Source: Rhizobium sp. P38BS-XIX
GTDB lineage: Bacteria; Pseudomonadota; Alphaproteobacteria; Rhizobiales; Rhizobiaceae
NCBI RefSeq assembly: GCF_012641435.1
Contig: NZ_JABAIJ010000005.1
Coordinates: 1-64,000, forward strand
Length of the DNA stretch: 64,000 bases
Direction: 5' to 3'
Part shown: piece by piece, positions 26,777 through 35,212 of the stretch
How the letters are laid out: each line of letters opens with the position of its first letter
Numbering within the stretch: the stretch's first letter is position 1
Program-made: the position numbers and the translations under genes
The notes under the pieces: model-generated
The model's input: the letters and a program-made list of their open reading frames with translations, nothing else
Told to the model about the DNA's origin: nothing
Databases searched by the model: none

Positions 26777-26794
26777 TGTCTATTGATATAGACA
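26777..26794. promoter_or_regulatory. Perfect palindrome, probable PhnF operator
   Basis: TGTCTAT-TGAT-ATAGACA is a perfect 7+4+7 inverted repeat, 17 bp before the phnG start and 60 bp before phnF. HutC-subfamily GntR regulators recognise GT-TA-AC-like half sites of this kind. Its place downstream of the probable phnG promoter fits repression by PhnF. Confidence 0.7.
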
Positions 26795-26829
26795 ACCATA
26801 CAAGATATGCTTATCTCTATTAGTGAGTC

Positions 26830-26847
26830 GTGACAAGCGTGTGACAG
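26830..26847 (-). promoter_or_regulatory. Pho box of the phnGHIJKL operon
   Basis: The minus strand reads CTGTCACACGCTTGTCAC, two heptamers (CTGTCAC and TTGTCAC) separated by four bases, matching the PhoB consensus CTGTCATnnnnCTGTCAT at 11 of 14 positions with only C/T exchanges. It lies 70-87 bp before the phnG start and within the phnF leader. A -10-like TAATAG follows at the right distance. Confidence 0.75.
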
Positions 26848-26853
26848 GGCGAG

Positions 26854-27588
26854 ATGGCAGGGCAGAGGATACAGAGACAGACGGGCGTAGCGCTTTGGCG
26901 GCAGATTGCCGACCGGATTCGCACATCGATCAATCACGGGGATTTCGACGAAAACGGCATGGTGCCGCCGGAGACAACGCTGGCGCTGCAGTTCGGCGTC
27001 AACAGGCACACGATCAGAAGTGCGCTTGCCGCACTTGCCCAGGAAGGGATCGTTCGGGCCGTGCAGGGGCGCGGCACGCTGATCGAGCGCAAGGAGCGCC
27101 TCAGCTTTCCGATTTCGAGGCGGACGCGGTTTTCACAAGGGATCGGCGATCAGGTGCGCGAGACCCGCAGCATGTTGCTTGCATCCGGTGAAGATGTCGC
27201 CAGCAGCGAGTTGGCCAAGCAGCTCAGGATCGAGCCCGGCGCGCCGTTGATTAGGCTCGAAACGCTCGGTCATGCGGATCATCGCCCGGTATCGCGCGCG
27301 ACAAGCTGGTTTCCCGCCGATCGCTTCGGCAACATCGCGGAAATTTACAGGGTGACCGGATCGATCACCAAGGCATTCAAGGAGCTTGGTGTTGCGGATT
27401 ACGTCCGCGTCGTGACCGAGATCACCGCAACGCATGCTGACGAAGGCGATCTTACCGATCTGCAGCTATCCCCGGGTGCCATCGTGCTGGTCGCCCAGGC
27501 ACTGAACGCCGATCTCGACAATGTCCCGGTGCAATATTCGATTTCGCGCTTTGCCGCCGACAGAGTGCGGTTCACCGTCGAGAACTGA
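26854..27588 (+). CDS. phnF: GntR/HutC-family regulator of phosphonate genes
   Basis: 244 residues. The N-terminal winged helix spans ~10-75 (GVALWRQIADRIRTSINHGD, then TLALQFGVNRHTIRSALAAL), followed by a UTRA ligand-binding domain of HutC type (~90-240). It is divergent from phnG, the usual place for phnF. PhnF proteins repress phn genes until a phosphonate or phosphate-related ligand binds; the ligand here is unknown. The palindrome at 26777 is the likely binding site and would also autoregulate phnF. Confidence 0.93.
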   Translation: MAGQRIQRQTGVALWRQIADRIRTSINHGDFDENGMVPPETTLALQFGVNRHTIRSALAALAQEGIVRAVQGRGTLIERKERLSFPISRRTRFSQGIGDQVRETRSMLLASGEDVASSELAKQLRIEPGAPLIRLETLGHADHRPVSRATSWFPADRFGNIAEIYRVTGSITKAFKELGVADYVRVVTEITATHADEGDLTDLQLSPGAIVLVAQALNADLDNVPVQYSISRFAADRVRFTVEN

Positions 27589-27595
27589 AATCGAG

Positions 27596-27892
27596 CTAGT
27601 AACTCGGTTGAAAATCGTTCGGCGGCCATTGCTGAGCGGCATGCAGGATGCGGATTATGCGCACCGTCTCGCCCGCGAGATCATAGACCAGCAAGTAGTT
27701 TCTATGAACGACGAGTTCTCGGGTCCCTTGCACGCGACCAGGTCGGCCCGTCATCGGATGGGTAATGAGCTGCTTTGACCGTTTTGCGAGTAGTTCGTCG
27801 AGCGCGAGTGCTGCCATGGCATTTTCTGCCTCGATGTAGGTATAGATCGCGCGTCGGTCGGCCCTTGCTTCGGGAGTCCATGCAAGCTTCAC
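27596..27892 (-). CDS. ParE/RelE-family toxin
   Basis: 98 residues. The fold pattern of ParE/RelE toxins is clear: KLAWTPEARADRRAIYTYIE at the N-terminus, then RPGRVQGTRELVVHRNYLLV and the C-terminal strand VRIIRILHAAQQWP. ParE-type proteins poison gyrase, RelE-type cleave mRNA; HAAQQWP at the end points to the ParE-like branch but does not prove it. Overlaps the antitoxin gene by 4 bp, the standard arrangement. It converges on phnF with a 7-bp gap. Confidence 0.88.
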   Translation of the reverse strand: MKLAWTPEARADRRAIYTYIEAENAMAALALDELLAKRSKQLITHPMTGRPGRVQGTRELVVHRNYLLVYDLAGETVRIIRILHAAQQWPPNDFQPSY

Positions 27893-28179
27893 GAAGATTT
27901 TCCGCTGAGCTTACGGCGTGTTTCTTCACGCAAAGCGGCAAATTCAGCTTCGATGTTGTCGTCAGGAATGAGGTTGCCGGCGTTGGCGGATGCAAGACCG
28001 GCCTGAACCTGCTGGCGAAACCATGCGTCATATTCAGCAACGTCTTGCTGACGTTTCACATAATCACGCATGAAACCTCGAAGCAGTTGCGCCCCGGTTT
28101 GATCATGCGCTTTTGCGGCCTCGCTGAAGGCGGACTTCAACTCTTCTTCAACCCGAAAGGTAAATGTCGCGTCCGTCAT
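27889..28179 (-). CDS. Antitoxin of the ParE/RelE pair
   Basis: 96 residues from ATG 28179 (MTDATFTFRVEEELKSAFSE). The first ~45 residues look like a ribbon-helix-helix DNA-binding domain (FTFRVEEELKSAFSEAAKAH); the acidic C-terminal half would wrap the toxin. A longer open frame starts at 28218 inside the operator and is rejected. The antitoxin should neutralise the toxin and repress the pair by binding the inverted repeat upstream. Confidence 0.85.
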   Translation of the reverse strand: MTDATFTFRVEEELKSAFSEAAKAHDQTGAQLLRGFMRDYVKRQQDVAEYDAWFRQQVQAGLASANAGNLIPDDNIEAEFAALREETRRKLSGKSS

Positions 28180-28187
28180 ATCGAGTC

Positions 28188-28221
28188 CATGTGTTGCATA
28201 TGCAGTGCAATGTAACACATG
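28188..28221. promoter_or_regulatory. Inverted-repeat operator of the toxin-antitoxin pair
   Basis: CATGTGTT (28188-28195) and AACACATG (28214-28221) are perfect complements separated by 18 bp, with a second palindrome TGCATATGCA between them. It sits 9 bp upstream of the antitoxin start, the position expected for autoregulation. Confidence 0.55.
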
Positions 28222-28233
28222 CTGTCGTGTTTT

Positions 28234-28267
28234 CCACCCCTCATCCGTTCTGGAGGGCGAGGGGTGG
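28234..28267 (-). terminator. Hairpin downstream of gpmA
   Basis: A perfect 9-bp stem CCACCCCTC / GAGGGGTGG lies 17 bp after the gpmA stop. No U-run follows in the minus direction, so it may be only an RNA-stabilising end. Confidence 0.4.
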
Positions 28268-28283
28268 CTTGTCTCTCAGCCGC

Positions 28284-28919
28284 TCAATGCGCGCCGGACA
28301 TGTCGCCGAGGACTTCCTTCGAGGCGACCGTGGAATCGGCCTTGAGCTTGTAGACCATCGGAACGCCGGTCGCGAGGTTGAGCTCCAGGATCTGCGCCTT
28401 GCTGAGACGGTCGAGGACCATGACAAGCGAACGCAGCGAGTTACCATGGGCGGCGACCAGCACGTTCTGGCCGGCAAGCACGCGCGGCAGGATTTCCGTC
28501 AGGTAATAGGGCCAGACGCGAGCGCCGGTGTCGCGCAGGCTTTCGCCGCCGGGCGGCGGAACGTCGTAGGAGCGGCGCCAGATGTGAACCTGCTCTTCGC
28601 CCCACTTCGCGCGGGCGTCGTCCTTGTTGAGACCCGAGAGATCGCCGTAGTCGCGCTCGTTCAGCGCCTGATCCTTGATCGTTTCGAGGCCCTGCTGACC
28701 GATTTCATCGAGGATGATTTTCAGCGTGTGCTGGGCGCGTGTGAGATCCGAGGTAAAGGCGATATCGTACTTGATGCCGTAGTCGGCCAGCGCCTTGCCG
28801 CCGGTTTTGGCTTCTTCGACACCAAGCGCGGTCAGATCGGGGTCCTTCCAGCCGGTGAAGAGATTTTTCAAATTCCAGTCGCTTTGCCCGTGGCGAACGA
28901 GAACGAGAGTACCGCTCAT
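28284..28919 (-). CDS. gpmA: 2,3-bisphosphoglycerate-dependent phosphoglycerate mutase
   Basis: 211 residues, the short alphaproteobacterial form. The phosphohistidine motif [12 protein letters not shown] is at the N-terminus, with [28 protein letters not shown] and the second histidine in [13 protein letters not shown]. It interconverts 3- and 2-phosphoglycerate in glycolysis and gluconeogenesis. AAGGAG precedes the ATG. It lies downstream of dapB on the same strand with a dispersed repeat in the 120-bp gap. Confidence 0.95.
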   Translation of the reverse strand: MSGTLVLVRHGQSDWNLKNLFTGWKDPDLTALGVEEAKTGGKALADYGIKYDIAFTSDLTRAQHTLKIILDEIGQQGLETIKDQALNERDYGDLSGLNKDDARAKWGEEQVHIWRRSYDVPPPGGESLRDTGARVWPYYLTEILPRVLAGQNVLVAAHGNSLRSLVMVLDRLSKAQILELNLATGVPMVYKLKADSTVASKEVLGDMSGAH

Positions 28920-28938
28920 AAAATTTCTCCTTGATAGA

Positions 28939-28995
28939 GCAATCCCAGGAAAAATGCGTGGCGGTTTTCCGTTGGGAATTGCGAGACAATAAAAG
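28939..28995. repeat. Dispersed Rhizobiaceae-type palindromic repeat, copy 2
   Basis: GCAATCCC (28939-28946) and GGGAATTGC (28974-28982) flank a GCGGTTTTCCGT core, followed by an A-rich tail. It shares order and spacing with the copies at 10227 and 47637. It fills most of the gap between dapB and gpmA and would be part of the gpmA leader if they are co-transcribed. Confidence 0.75.
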
Positions 28996-29041
28996 GTTGG
29001 AGGGGATCAACGCTTGCGTGCCGATCCGCTCCTGGATCGGA

Positions 29042-29866
29042 TCAGCGTGTGGAAAGCCCGAGAACGTCGAGCATGGAGTAAAAGCCGGGTTTCTTGTCGC
29101 GCGCCCAAAGCGCCGCCTGCAATGCGCCGCGGGCAAACAACGAGCGATCGCCGGCATTGTGCGACAGCGTCAAGCGCTCGCTTTCGCTGGCGAAGATGAC
29201 CGAGTGATCGCCGACCACACCGCCGCCGCGCAGGGTCGCAAAGCCGATCGTGCCCGTCGGGCGCGGACCGGTCTGGCCGTCACGCACACGCACGGAATGA
29301 TCATTGAGATCGATGCCGCGCCCCTTGGCTGCCGCCTGGCCGAGCAGAAGTGCCGTACCGGAAGGCGCATCGACCTTGTGACGATGATGCATTTCCAGCA
29401 CCTCGATGTCCCAGTCGTTCGAAGGAAGCGCGCGTGCGGCTTGCTCGATGAGTACGCTCAGGAGGTTGATGCCGAGACCCATATTGCCCGACTTGACGAC
29501 GCGGGCATGGCGCGCGGCAGCCTTGAACTTAGCCTCGTCCTCGTCGGAACAGCCTGTCGTGCCGATAATGTGGACGATGCGCGCTTGCGCCGCGAGGCCT
29601 GCAAAGGTGACGCTCGTTTCCGGTTTGGTGAAATCGATGACACCTTCGGCATGCAGGAAGGCTGCAAGCGGATCGTCTGTGACGGGCACGCCGATGGGTC
29701 CAAGGCCCGCAATCTCGCCGGCATCCTTGCCGATGAAAGCCGAACCTGCGCGCGCGACGGCGGCATGCAGGGTTACGCCATCGGTCGCATGAATAATGCG
29801 GATGAGAGCCTGTCCCATGCGGCCTGCCGCGCCAACCACCACCAGCTTCATCGCATCGTCGCTCAT
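29042..29866 (-). CDS. dapB: 4-hydroxy-tetrahydrodipicolinate reductase
   Basis: 274 residues. The nucleotide-binding [11 protein letters not shown] is near residue 12, and the catalytic [16 protein letters not shown] (His-His-Arg-His and Lys) is intact; [13 protein letters not shown] is the second cofactor loop. It reduces the DapA product with NAD(P)H in lysine and diaminopimelate synthesis, needed for cell wall. It lies 14 bp after the MsbA-like gene on the same strand. Length is normal. Confidence 0.96.
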   Translation of the reverse strand: MSDDAMKLVVVGAAGRMGQALIRIIHATDGVTLHAAVARAGSAFIGKDAGEIAGLGPIGVPVTDDPLAAFLHAEGVIDFTKPETSVTFAGLAAQARIVHIIGTTGCSDEDEAKFKAAARHARVVKSGNMGLGINLLSVLIEQAARALPSNDWDIEVLEMHHRHKVDAPSGTALLLGQAAAKGRGIDLNDHSVRVRDGQTGPRPTGTIGFATLRGGGVVGDHSVIFASESERLTLSHNAGDRSLFARGALQAALWARDKKPGFYSMLDVLGLSTR

Positions 29867-29880
29867 GTCGTCTCTATCGT

Positions 29881-31674
29881 CTATTTACGGGAATTGCTTG
29901 ATACGGCCGGTAGCTGCAGGTTGTTGAGGCGAGCGTAGATGCCATTATCGGCCGTCGCAAGCGTCTCATGGTTGCCCTCTTCGACAACCCGGCCGTTCTG
30001 CATGACGACGATCTTCTCGGCGCGAACGACTGTCGACAGGCGGTGCGCGATAACGACGACCGTACGGCCGCTCATCGCCTCTTCGAGGGCCTTCTGTACG
30101 GCCGCTTCCGATTCCGTGTCGAGCGCGGAGGTTGCCTCGTCGAGAAGCAGGATCTTCGCGTTTCGCACCAGCGCGCGGGCGATCGACAGACGTTGCCTTT
30201 GGCCGCCGGACAGCGTCACGCCGTTTTCACCGACCGGCGTGTCGTAACCCATCGGCTGCGCCTCGATGAAATCATGGGCGTAAGCGAGGCGTGCGGCCTC
30301 TTCGATCTCGGCATCCGTCGCTTCCGGGCGTCCATAGCGGATATTGTCGCGGATCGTCCCTTCGAACAGATAGGGTTGCTGCGAAACATAGGCGAGCTGC
30401 TCTCGCAGGGATTGCTTCGTGACGTGGGCAATATCCTGTCCGTCGATGAGGATGCTGCCCGCTTTCGGATCGTAGAAGCGCGGGATGAGATTGATGACGG
30501 TCGACTTGCCGGCACCCGAAGGACCGACCAGGGCCGTCGTCTGTCCGCCCTCGGCCGTAAAGCTAACGCTGCAGAGAACCGCCTCGTCGCCATAGGCGAA
30601 TTCCACGTCGCGGAATTCGATGCGGGCGTCCGTCACGACAAGCGACTTTGCGTCCGGCAGATCACGCTGGCGCGGTTCCATGTCGAGCAGTTCGTAGATC
30701 ATCCGCGCATTGACGACTGCGCGCTCCAGCTGCACCTGCAGCTTGGCGAGGCGACGGGCAGGGTCATAGGCGAGCAGCAGCGAAACGATGAAGGAGAAAA
30801 CGGCGCCTGGCGGTACGTTCTGGTAGATCGAACGATAAGCGGCATAGGCGAAGATGCCCGCGACGGCAAAGCCTGCGACCGATTCGATCAGCGGTCCATT
30901 GCGTTCGGAAATGCGGGCGATGCGGTTCTGCCGGCTTTCGGCCGCTGTGATCAGCTTGTCGACCTTACGCTCGAGCTCGCGCTCCATCGTGAAGGCCTTG
31001 ACGATGGAAACGCCCTGAATGGTTTCCTGCATCGCGCCAAGCACACGGCTGTTCAACACGACGGCTTCGCGCGTGACGGCGCGCAGGCGCCTCGAAATGT
31101 GACGCAGGGCCAGAAACACCGGCGGCGCGATGACGAAGAAAATAAGGCTCAGCATCGGGTCCTGGTAGACCATGTTGCCGAGCAGGAAGATGAATGACAA
31201 GAAGTCTCGCGCCGTCGAGGTGATGACGAGGTTCATCACATCGCGGATGCCGGACACGTTCTGGCTCACACGGGCCGCGATCTGCGCCGAGCGCGCCTCG
31301 TTGAAAAAGCCGACTGAAAGCGTCATCAGATGCGCGTAAAGACGCCGCTGATACCGAGCGATGATGTCGTTGCCGATCTTCGACAGAATGACCGACTGAA
31401 AGTAACCGGCAAAACCGCGCGCTATGAAGGCTGCGAGAATTGCGAGGCAAATCAGCCACATGACCTCGGCGCGACGCTCATAGAAAGCGCCGTTGACGAT
31501 TGGCCTCATGACCGCAGCCATCGTCGCGGTGGACGCGGCGACAACGACCAGACAGAATATTGCGATCGAATAGCCCCAGATGTGATCACGGCCGTTTTCG
31601 CCGATGATCCGCTTCAGCATGCCGGTGATGGCTTCGCTGTCGACGTTTTTGTTTTTCGTGTCTGGTAGCTTCAA
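29881..31674 (-). CDS. MsbA/lipid-exporter-like ABC transporter, fused membrane and ATPase domains
   Basis: 597 residues from TTG 31674 (then [20 protein letters not shown]), chosen because AGGAAG lies 7 nt upstream; an ATG at 31620 and a GTG at 31710 are alternatives. Six membrane helices occupy ~30-320. The ATPase has Walker [10 protein letters not shown], signature [15 protein letters not shown] and Walker [13 protein letters not shown]. Half-transporters of this type dimerise and export lipids, lipid A precursors, peptides or drugs. It precedes dapB. A consensus TATAAT (minus strand, 31806-31811) lies ~130 bp upstream. Cargo is unknown. Confidence 0.88.
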   Translation of the reverse strand: MKLPDTKNKNVDSEAITGMLKRIIGENGRDHIWGYSIAIFCLVVVAASTATMAAVMRPIVNGAFYERRAEVMWLICLAILAAFIARGFAGYFQSVILSKIGNDIIARYQRRLYAHLMTLSVGFFNEARSAQIAARVSQNVSGIRDVMNLVITSTARDFLSFIFLLGNMVYQDPMLSLIFFVIAPPVFLALRHISRRLRAVTREAVVLNSRVLGAMQETIQGVSIVKAFTMERELERKVDKLITAAESRQNRIARISERNGPLIESVAGFAVAGIFAYAAYRSIYQNVPPGAVFSFIVSLLLAYDPARRLAKLQVQLERAVVNARMIYELLDMEPRQRDLPDAKSLVVTDARIEFRDVEFAYGDEAVLCSVSFTAEGGQTTALVGPSGAGKSTVINLIPRFYDPKAGSILIDGQDIAHVTKQSLREQLAYVSQQPYLFEGTIRDNIRYGRPEATDAEIEEAARLAYAHDFIEAQPMGYDTPVGENGVTLSGGQRQRLSIARALVRNAKILLLDEATSALDTESEAAVQKALEEAMSGRTVVVIAHRLSTVVRAEKIVVMQNGRVVEEGNHETLATADNGIYARLNNLQLPAVSSNSRK

Positions 31675-31829
31675 AAATCGGCTTCCTGTCTTAAACCAAG
31701 CGAGCCGCACATCACATGTGCTGTCGCGGCTCTATAAAGAGTTAGGACGGCTTTGGCTAGACATGGCCTGCCGCGCTGGTTAAGGCCTGCCGCAGAGCCG
31801 GGCTCATTATAATGCATGGCGGCTCTTTC

Positions 31830-31864
31830 AAAAAGCTCCGGCGCAGCCGATGCTTCGGTGCGCC
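31830..31864 (-). terminator. Rho-independent terminator after glk
   Basis: On the minus strand GGCGCACCGA-AGCA-TCGGCTGCGCC folds into a strong hairpin (one bulge) and is followed within nine bases by TTTTT. It begins 19 bp after the glk stop. A second inverted repeat, AGAGCCG/CGGCTCT, lies at 31794-31826. Confidence 0.65.
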
Positions 31865-31883
31865 ATCGGCTGTGTCCCAGCCG

Positions 31884-32906
31884 CTAGCGCCGCCAACGGC
31901 GGCCGTCGGTCGCAAGGCCGAACCTCTCCGGCTTGCGGGCGTAATTCGCCAGGCCGGAAAGGGCCGCGAGCGGATGTGTCACCACATGCGTCGGGATCGT
32001 CTTCATCATTTCGGTATGTGGCGCCTTGTCTTCAAAGGCCGCACGGAATTCCGGCTTCTGCAGCGCCGGCAGGATCTTCTGCGAAATGCCGCCCGAGAGA
32101 TAGACGCCGCCGCGTGCCATGAAGATCATCGCGATATCGCCGGCGAGGCGGCCGATATAGGTGACGAACAGCGTCAGGGTCTCCTCGGCCTGCGGATTGG
32201 TGCCGGCCAGTGCGTGCGTGGTGATGTCGGCCGGCTCCTTCAGGGTCGGCTCGATGCCGTCGGCCGTGCAGATGGCGTGATAGAGATGCTGTAGCCCACG
32301 GCCGCAAATGATCTGCTCGGCCGAGATACGGCCTTCGATCGGCTCCAGATGCGGCCAGATCTGCAGGTCGCGCTCGCTGCGCGGTCCGATATCGATATGG
32401 CCGCCTTCACCCGGCACCGGGATCCACTGGTGCTGGGTATGGATCAGGCCGGCGACGCCAAGACCGGTGCCGGGGCCAAGCACAGCGCGAGACGCCGTTA
32501 CATCTTCGGAAGCCTCGCCGATGGTCTCGCGATGCTCGTCGGCGATCTCGGCGATTGCTAAAGCCTGTGCCTCGAAATCGTTGATCACCAGTACGTCGTC
32601 CATGCCGAGATTGGCGATCATCGTTTTCGGACGGATCACCCAATCGCAGTTGGTGAGCGGAATTTCGTCGCCCTGCACCGGACCTGCCATCGCCAGGATC
32701 GCCGCGCGCGGCTTCACGCTGCTCTTTTCAAGCGTCAGCTTGATGGCGTCGTCGATCGTCGCGAAATTCGCTGTTTGCACGACGGGAAAATGTTGCTGCT
32801 CGGAATTCGCATCCGCGATGATCGAAAAGCGCGCATTGGTGCCGCCGATATCGCCGATCAGAATGGGAAAAGGCAGAGGGGCATCGCTGTGATTGAGCTC
32901 GGGCAT
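31884..32906 (-). CDS. glk: Glucokinase
   Basis: 340 residues. The ATP-binding [13 protein letters not shown] is at ~17-29, with [18 protein letters not shown] and [15 protein letters not shown] in the active-site region; this is the bacterial Glk (non-ROK) family. It phosphorylates glucose to glucose 6-phosphate, feeding the Entner-Doudoroff and pentose phosphate pathways typical of rhizobia. It lies 34 bp after mgsA on the same strand and ends at a clear terminator, so mgsA-glk is a probable two-gene operon. Confidence 0.95.
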   Translation of the reverse strand: MPELNHSDAPLPFPILIGDIGGTNARFSIIADANSEQQHFPVVQTANFATIDDAIKLTLEKSSVKPRAAILAMAGPVQGDEIPLTNCDWVIRPKTMIANLGMDDVLVINDFEAQALAIAEIADEHRETIGEASEDVTASRAVLGPGTGLGVAGLIHTQHQWIPVPGEGGHIDIGPRSERDLQIWPHLEPIEGRISAEQIICGRGLQHLYHAICTADGIEPTLKEPADITTHALAGTNPQAEETLTLFVTYIGRLAGDIAMIFMARGGVYLSGGISQKILPALQKPEFRAAFEDKAPHTEMMKTIPTHVVTHPLAALSGLANYARKPERFGLATDGRRWRR

Positions 32907-32940
32907 GGCCAGGTCCGTGGTCTGTCGCCGGCAAGGCGGA

Positions 32941-33321
32941 TTAATGGTTCAGTGTTTTGATCAGCCGCTCGGCAGTGGATTCGTTGAGCGCCATGGGAAT
33001 GTCGTAGACGACGGCAAGCCGCGTCAATGCCTTCACGTCGACGTCGTGCGGCAGGGGCGTGAGCGGATCGATGAAGAAGATGAGCATGTCGATCTCGCCC
33101 GTGGCGATCAAGGCGCCGATCTGCTGGTCGCCGCCAAGCGGGCCGCTTTTCAGGCGTGTCACCTTGAGATCGGGGCAGGCGTCGAGCACGCGACCGCCGG
33201 TCGTGCCGGTGGCGACGATATGCCAATCGGCGAGAGAGGCCTGATTGCGCCGAGCAAATTCGGCCATCGCGTCTTTCTTCTGATCATGCGCGATCAGCGC
33301 GATGCATTTGCTGCCGGCCAT
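32941..33321 (-). CDS. mgsA: Methylglyoxal synthase
   Basis: 126 residues. It begins [16 protein letters not shown], has the phosphate-binding ATGTTGGRV, the [14 protein letters not shown] block and the catalytic-aspartate region [14 protein letters not shown]. MgsA turns dihydroxyacetone phosphate into methylglyoxal and phosphate, a relief valve when phosphate is short and sugar phosphates build up. Placement directly before glucokinase pairs sugar entry with the bypass. Length matches the family. Confidence 0.95.
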   Translation of the reverse strand: MAGSKCIALIAHDQKKDAMAEFARRNQASLADWHIVATGTTGGRVLDACPDLKVTRLKSGPLGGDQQIGALIATGEIDMLIFFIDPLTPLPHDVDVKALTRLAVVYDIPMALNESTAERLIKTLNH

Positions 33322-33420
33322 GAAGTCCCCGCTCCCCCACGTGTTTTCAATCGATTTATCCGCCTTCTATACTAAGAGGATGATGTTTGAAAGACCGCTT
33401 GGGCAGGGACCTGGCACACC

Positions 33421-34455
33421 TCACTGTTGCGGGATTTGGCCGGGGGGCGTGTTGCCCGAGGCCGGCATCACGTCGGTTTCCGCCCCCGCTCCGGCTCCCT
33501 TGGTGCCATAGGTCGCGGCGCGTACGGAGCCGACCGCGGGCGCGGCCAACAGGGCATCGCAAGCCTTGGGCAAATCGGAAACCATGACTTCGCGCGGCTT
33601 GACCGGCGGCTTCGTGCTCGGTTTCGGCTTTGCCCAGGGCTCAGGGCCGAGCCACCATGCAAGCGTCTTGTCGCAACCGTCACCGGCAGCGACCGGTGCC
33701 TGCGGCGTGCAGCCTACCGAGCCGGCGGGGCAACGAATCCGGATATGGAAATGCGAGTCGTGGCCGTATTCCGGGCGCAGCTTGCCCATGTTGCTGCGAT
33801 CGCCGGTCCATGTCTCGCACATCTTCTTCTTGATGGCCGGATTGACGAAGATCCGCTCGACTTCCGGATAGCTGGCCGCTCGCATCAGCAGACGAGCATG
33901 TGCCGGCGTCCAGACCCTGTCATTGATCGTCAGAAATTTATCCTTGGCCAGCATCGTCGTGAAAGGCAGGGTTTCGCGATCGGCTGCCGTCAATTTGTTC
34001 GCGGGCATGGGCGTCAGCCAGATATCGGCATCAAGCCCGATCTGGTGCGAGGCATGGCCGTTGAACATCGGGCCACCGCGCGGCTGCGAGATATCGCCGA
34101 CGAGCAGACCCGGCCAGCCGTCGCTTTTCGCCGCATCGCGCGACAGGCGCTCGATTAGCCCGATCAATTCCGGCCTGCCCCAACGGCGATTGCGCGACAG
34201 GCGCATGGCCTGCCATGTCGGCCCATCGGCAGGCAAAGCCACCGCGCCGGCAAGGCAACCCTTGGCATAAAAGCCGATCGATTGCGGCGGCCCCTGCGTC
34301 GGCAGGGTCACAGCCCCGAAGATCGCCTTGGCGCTACCGGGCGATGGACCCGTCTGTTGTGCCAGCACATCACCGGCAACAAGGCTCATGCCGATCGTGG
34401 CGGCGAATGAGAGCCTGCCGATAGTCTGAAGCGAACGAAGCAGTAGAGGTACCAT
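33421..34455 (-). CDS. mepA: Penicillin-insensitive murein endopeptidase
   Basis: 344 residues from ATG 34455, with AAGGA 5 bases upstream; the longer frame is rejected. A signal peptide (MVPLLLRSLQTIGRLSFAAT, cleavage after VLAQ-like AGDVLA) sends it to the periplasm. The LAS-metallopeptidase zinc motifs are present: GHASHQIGLDADIWL and HDSHFHIRIRCP. MepA cuts D-Ala-meso-DAP cross-links in peptidoglycan. Conserved cysteines and a proline-rich C-terminal tail follow the catalytic domain. It is transcribed towards mgsA, with a 99-bp gap. Confidence 0.93.
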   Translation of the reverse strand: MVPLLLRSLQTIGRLSFAATIGMSLVAGDVLAQQTGPSPGSAKAIFGAVTLPTQGPPQSIGFYAKGCLAGAVALPADGPTWQAMRLSRNRRWGRPELIGLIERLSRDAAKSDGWPGLLVGDISQPRGGPMFNGHASHQIGLDADIWLTPMPANKLTAADRETLPFTTMLAKDKFLTINDRVWTPAHARLLMRAASYPEVERIFVNPAIKKKMCETWTGDRSNMGKLRPEYGHDSHFHIRIRCPAGSVGCTPQAPVAAGDGCDKTLAWWLGPEPWAKPKPSTKPPVKPREVMVSDLPKACDALLAAPAVGSVRAATYGTKGAGAGAETDVMPASGNTPPGQIPQQ

Positions 34456-34608
34456 GCAAATCCTTGAAAGGCGGCCGGCATCATCCAAAACGAACGGGCC
34501 GAAGTGATTTGCGGCGAGACTATCCTGAAAAATGGTCCAAGTTAATCCGCGACAATCACAGGTGGCTGACGAGCGCCGCCTTTCAAGAGGGTGGGCAGCC
34601 GCGGACGC

Positions 34609-35178
34609 TCAGTTCGCCAGAATTTCCGCTGTCTTGCGGATGCGTGACAGGCGGGGCAGCACCTTCGTGCAGGCAAAATCCTGCATGTCCTGCGAAAACG
34701 TCGTGACCGCATCTTCCGCGACGATGACGGCGTAGTTTGCGGCAAAGCCGTCGCGCACCGTCGATTCGACGCCGAAATTGGTGGCGACTCCCGTCAGAAT
34801 CAGTGTTTTGATGCCACGGCGGCGAAGCTGCAGGTCGAGTTCGGTGCCGTAAAAGGCGCTCCACTGGCGCTTCACGATGGCGACATCCGGCGTCAAACCG
34901 GCAATTTCAGCCGGCGGCGCAAGCGCTTCTGCCGGCAAGCCACCTGGGGGAAGCGTGAAGCTTTCGTCAATCGGTTGATTGACAGCGTCGACATAGTCTG
35001 CGGAAAATCCGACTGTTACGGAGATGGTCGTACCACCTTCTGCCTTCAGCTTGTTTGCGATGGCAACCGTGTTGGCGATGACCTGCTGGGCCGGGTAGGG
35101 CGCAAGAGGACGGCTGAGGACAAAGCCTTGCAGGTCGATGGAAATGAGGGCGGTGGTCTTTGGATCGTAAAGTGGCAT
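34609..35178 (-). CDS. Isochorismatase-family hydrolase lacking the catalytic cysteine
   Basis: 189 residues from ATG 35178 (MPLYDPKTTALISIDLQGFV). The fold markers are SIDLQ with the catalytic Asp, VKRQWSAFYGTELD with the Lys, and the cis-peptide loop GVATNFGVESTVRDG. In the cysteine hydrolases that loop has Cys where this protein has Gly (NFG). EntB/PhzD isochorismatases also have Gly there, so it may hydrolyse a vinyl ether rather than an amide. It is divergent from a TetR gene and separated from it by 34 bp containing an operator, so the two likely form one regulatory unit. Confidence 0.85.
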   Translation of the reverse strand: MPLYDPKTTALISIDLQGFVLSRPLAPYPAQQVIANTVAIANKLKAEGGTTISVTVGFSADYVDAVNQPIDESFTLPPGGLPAEALAPPAEIAGLTPDVAIVKRQWSAFYGTELDLQLRRRGIKTLILTGVATNFGVESTVRDGFAANYAVIVAEDAVTTFSQDMQDFACTKVLPRLSRIRKTAEILAN

Positions 35179-35196
35179 TGGGGGCTCCGAGAAATA

Positions 35197-35210
35197 TGAG
35201 GATATCCTCA
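35197..35210. promoter_or_regulatory. TetR operator, first copy (perfect palindrome)
   Basis: TGAGGATATCCTCA is a perfect 14-bp palindrome in the 34-bp gap between the divergent isochorismatase-like gene and the TetR gene, 2 bp before the TetR ATG. It lies inside a ~22-bp direct repeat with period 26. Confidence 0.65.
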
Positions 35211-35212
35211 CA

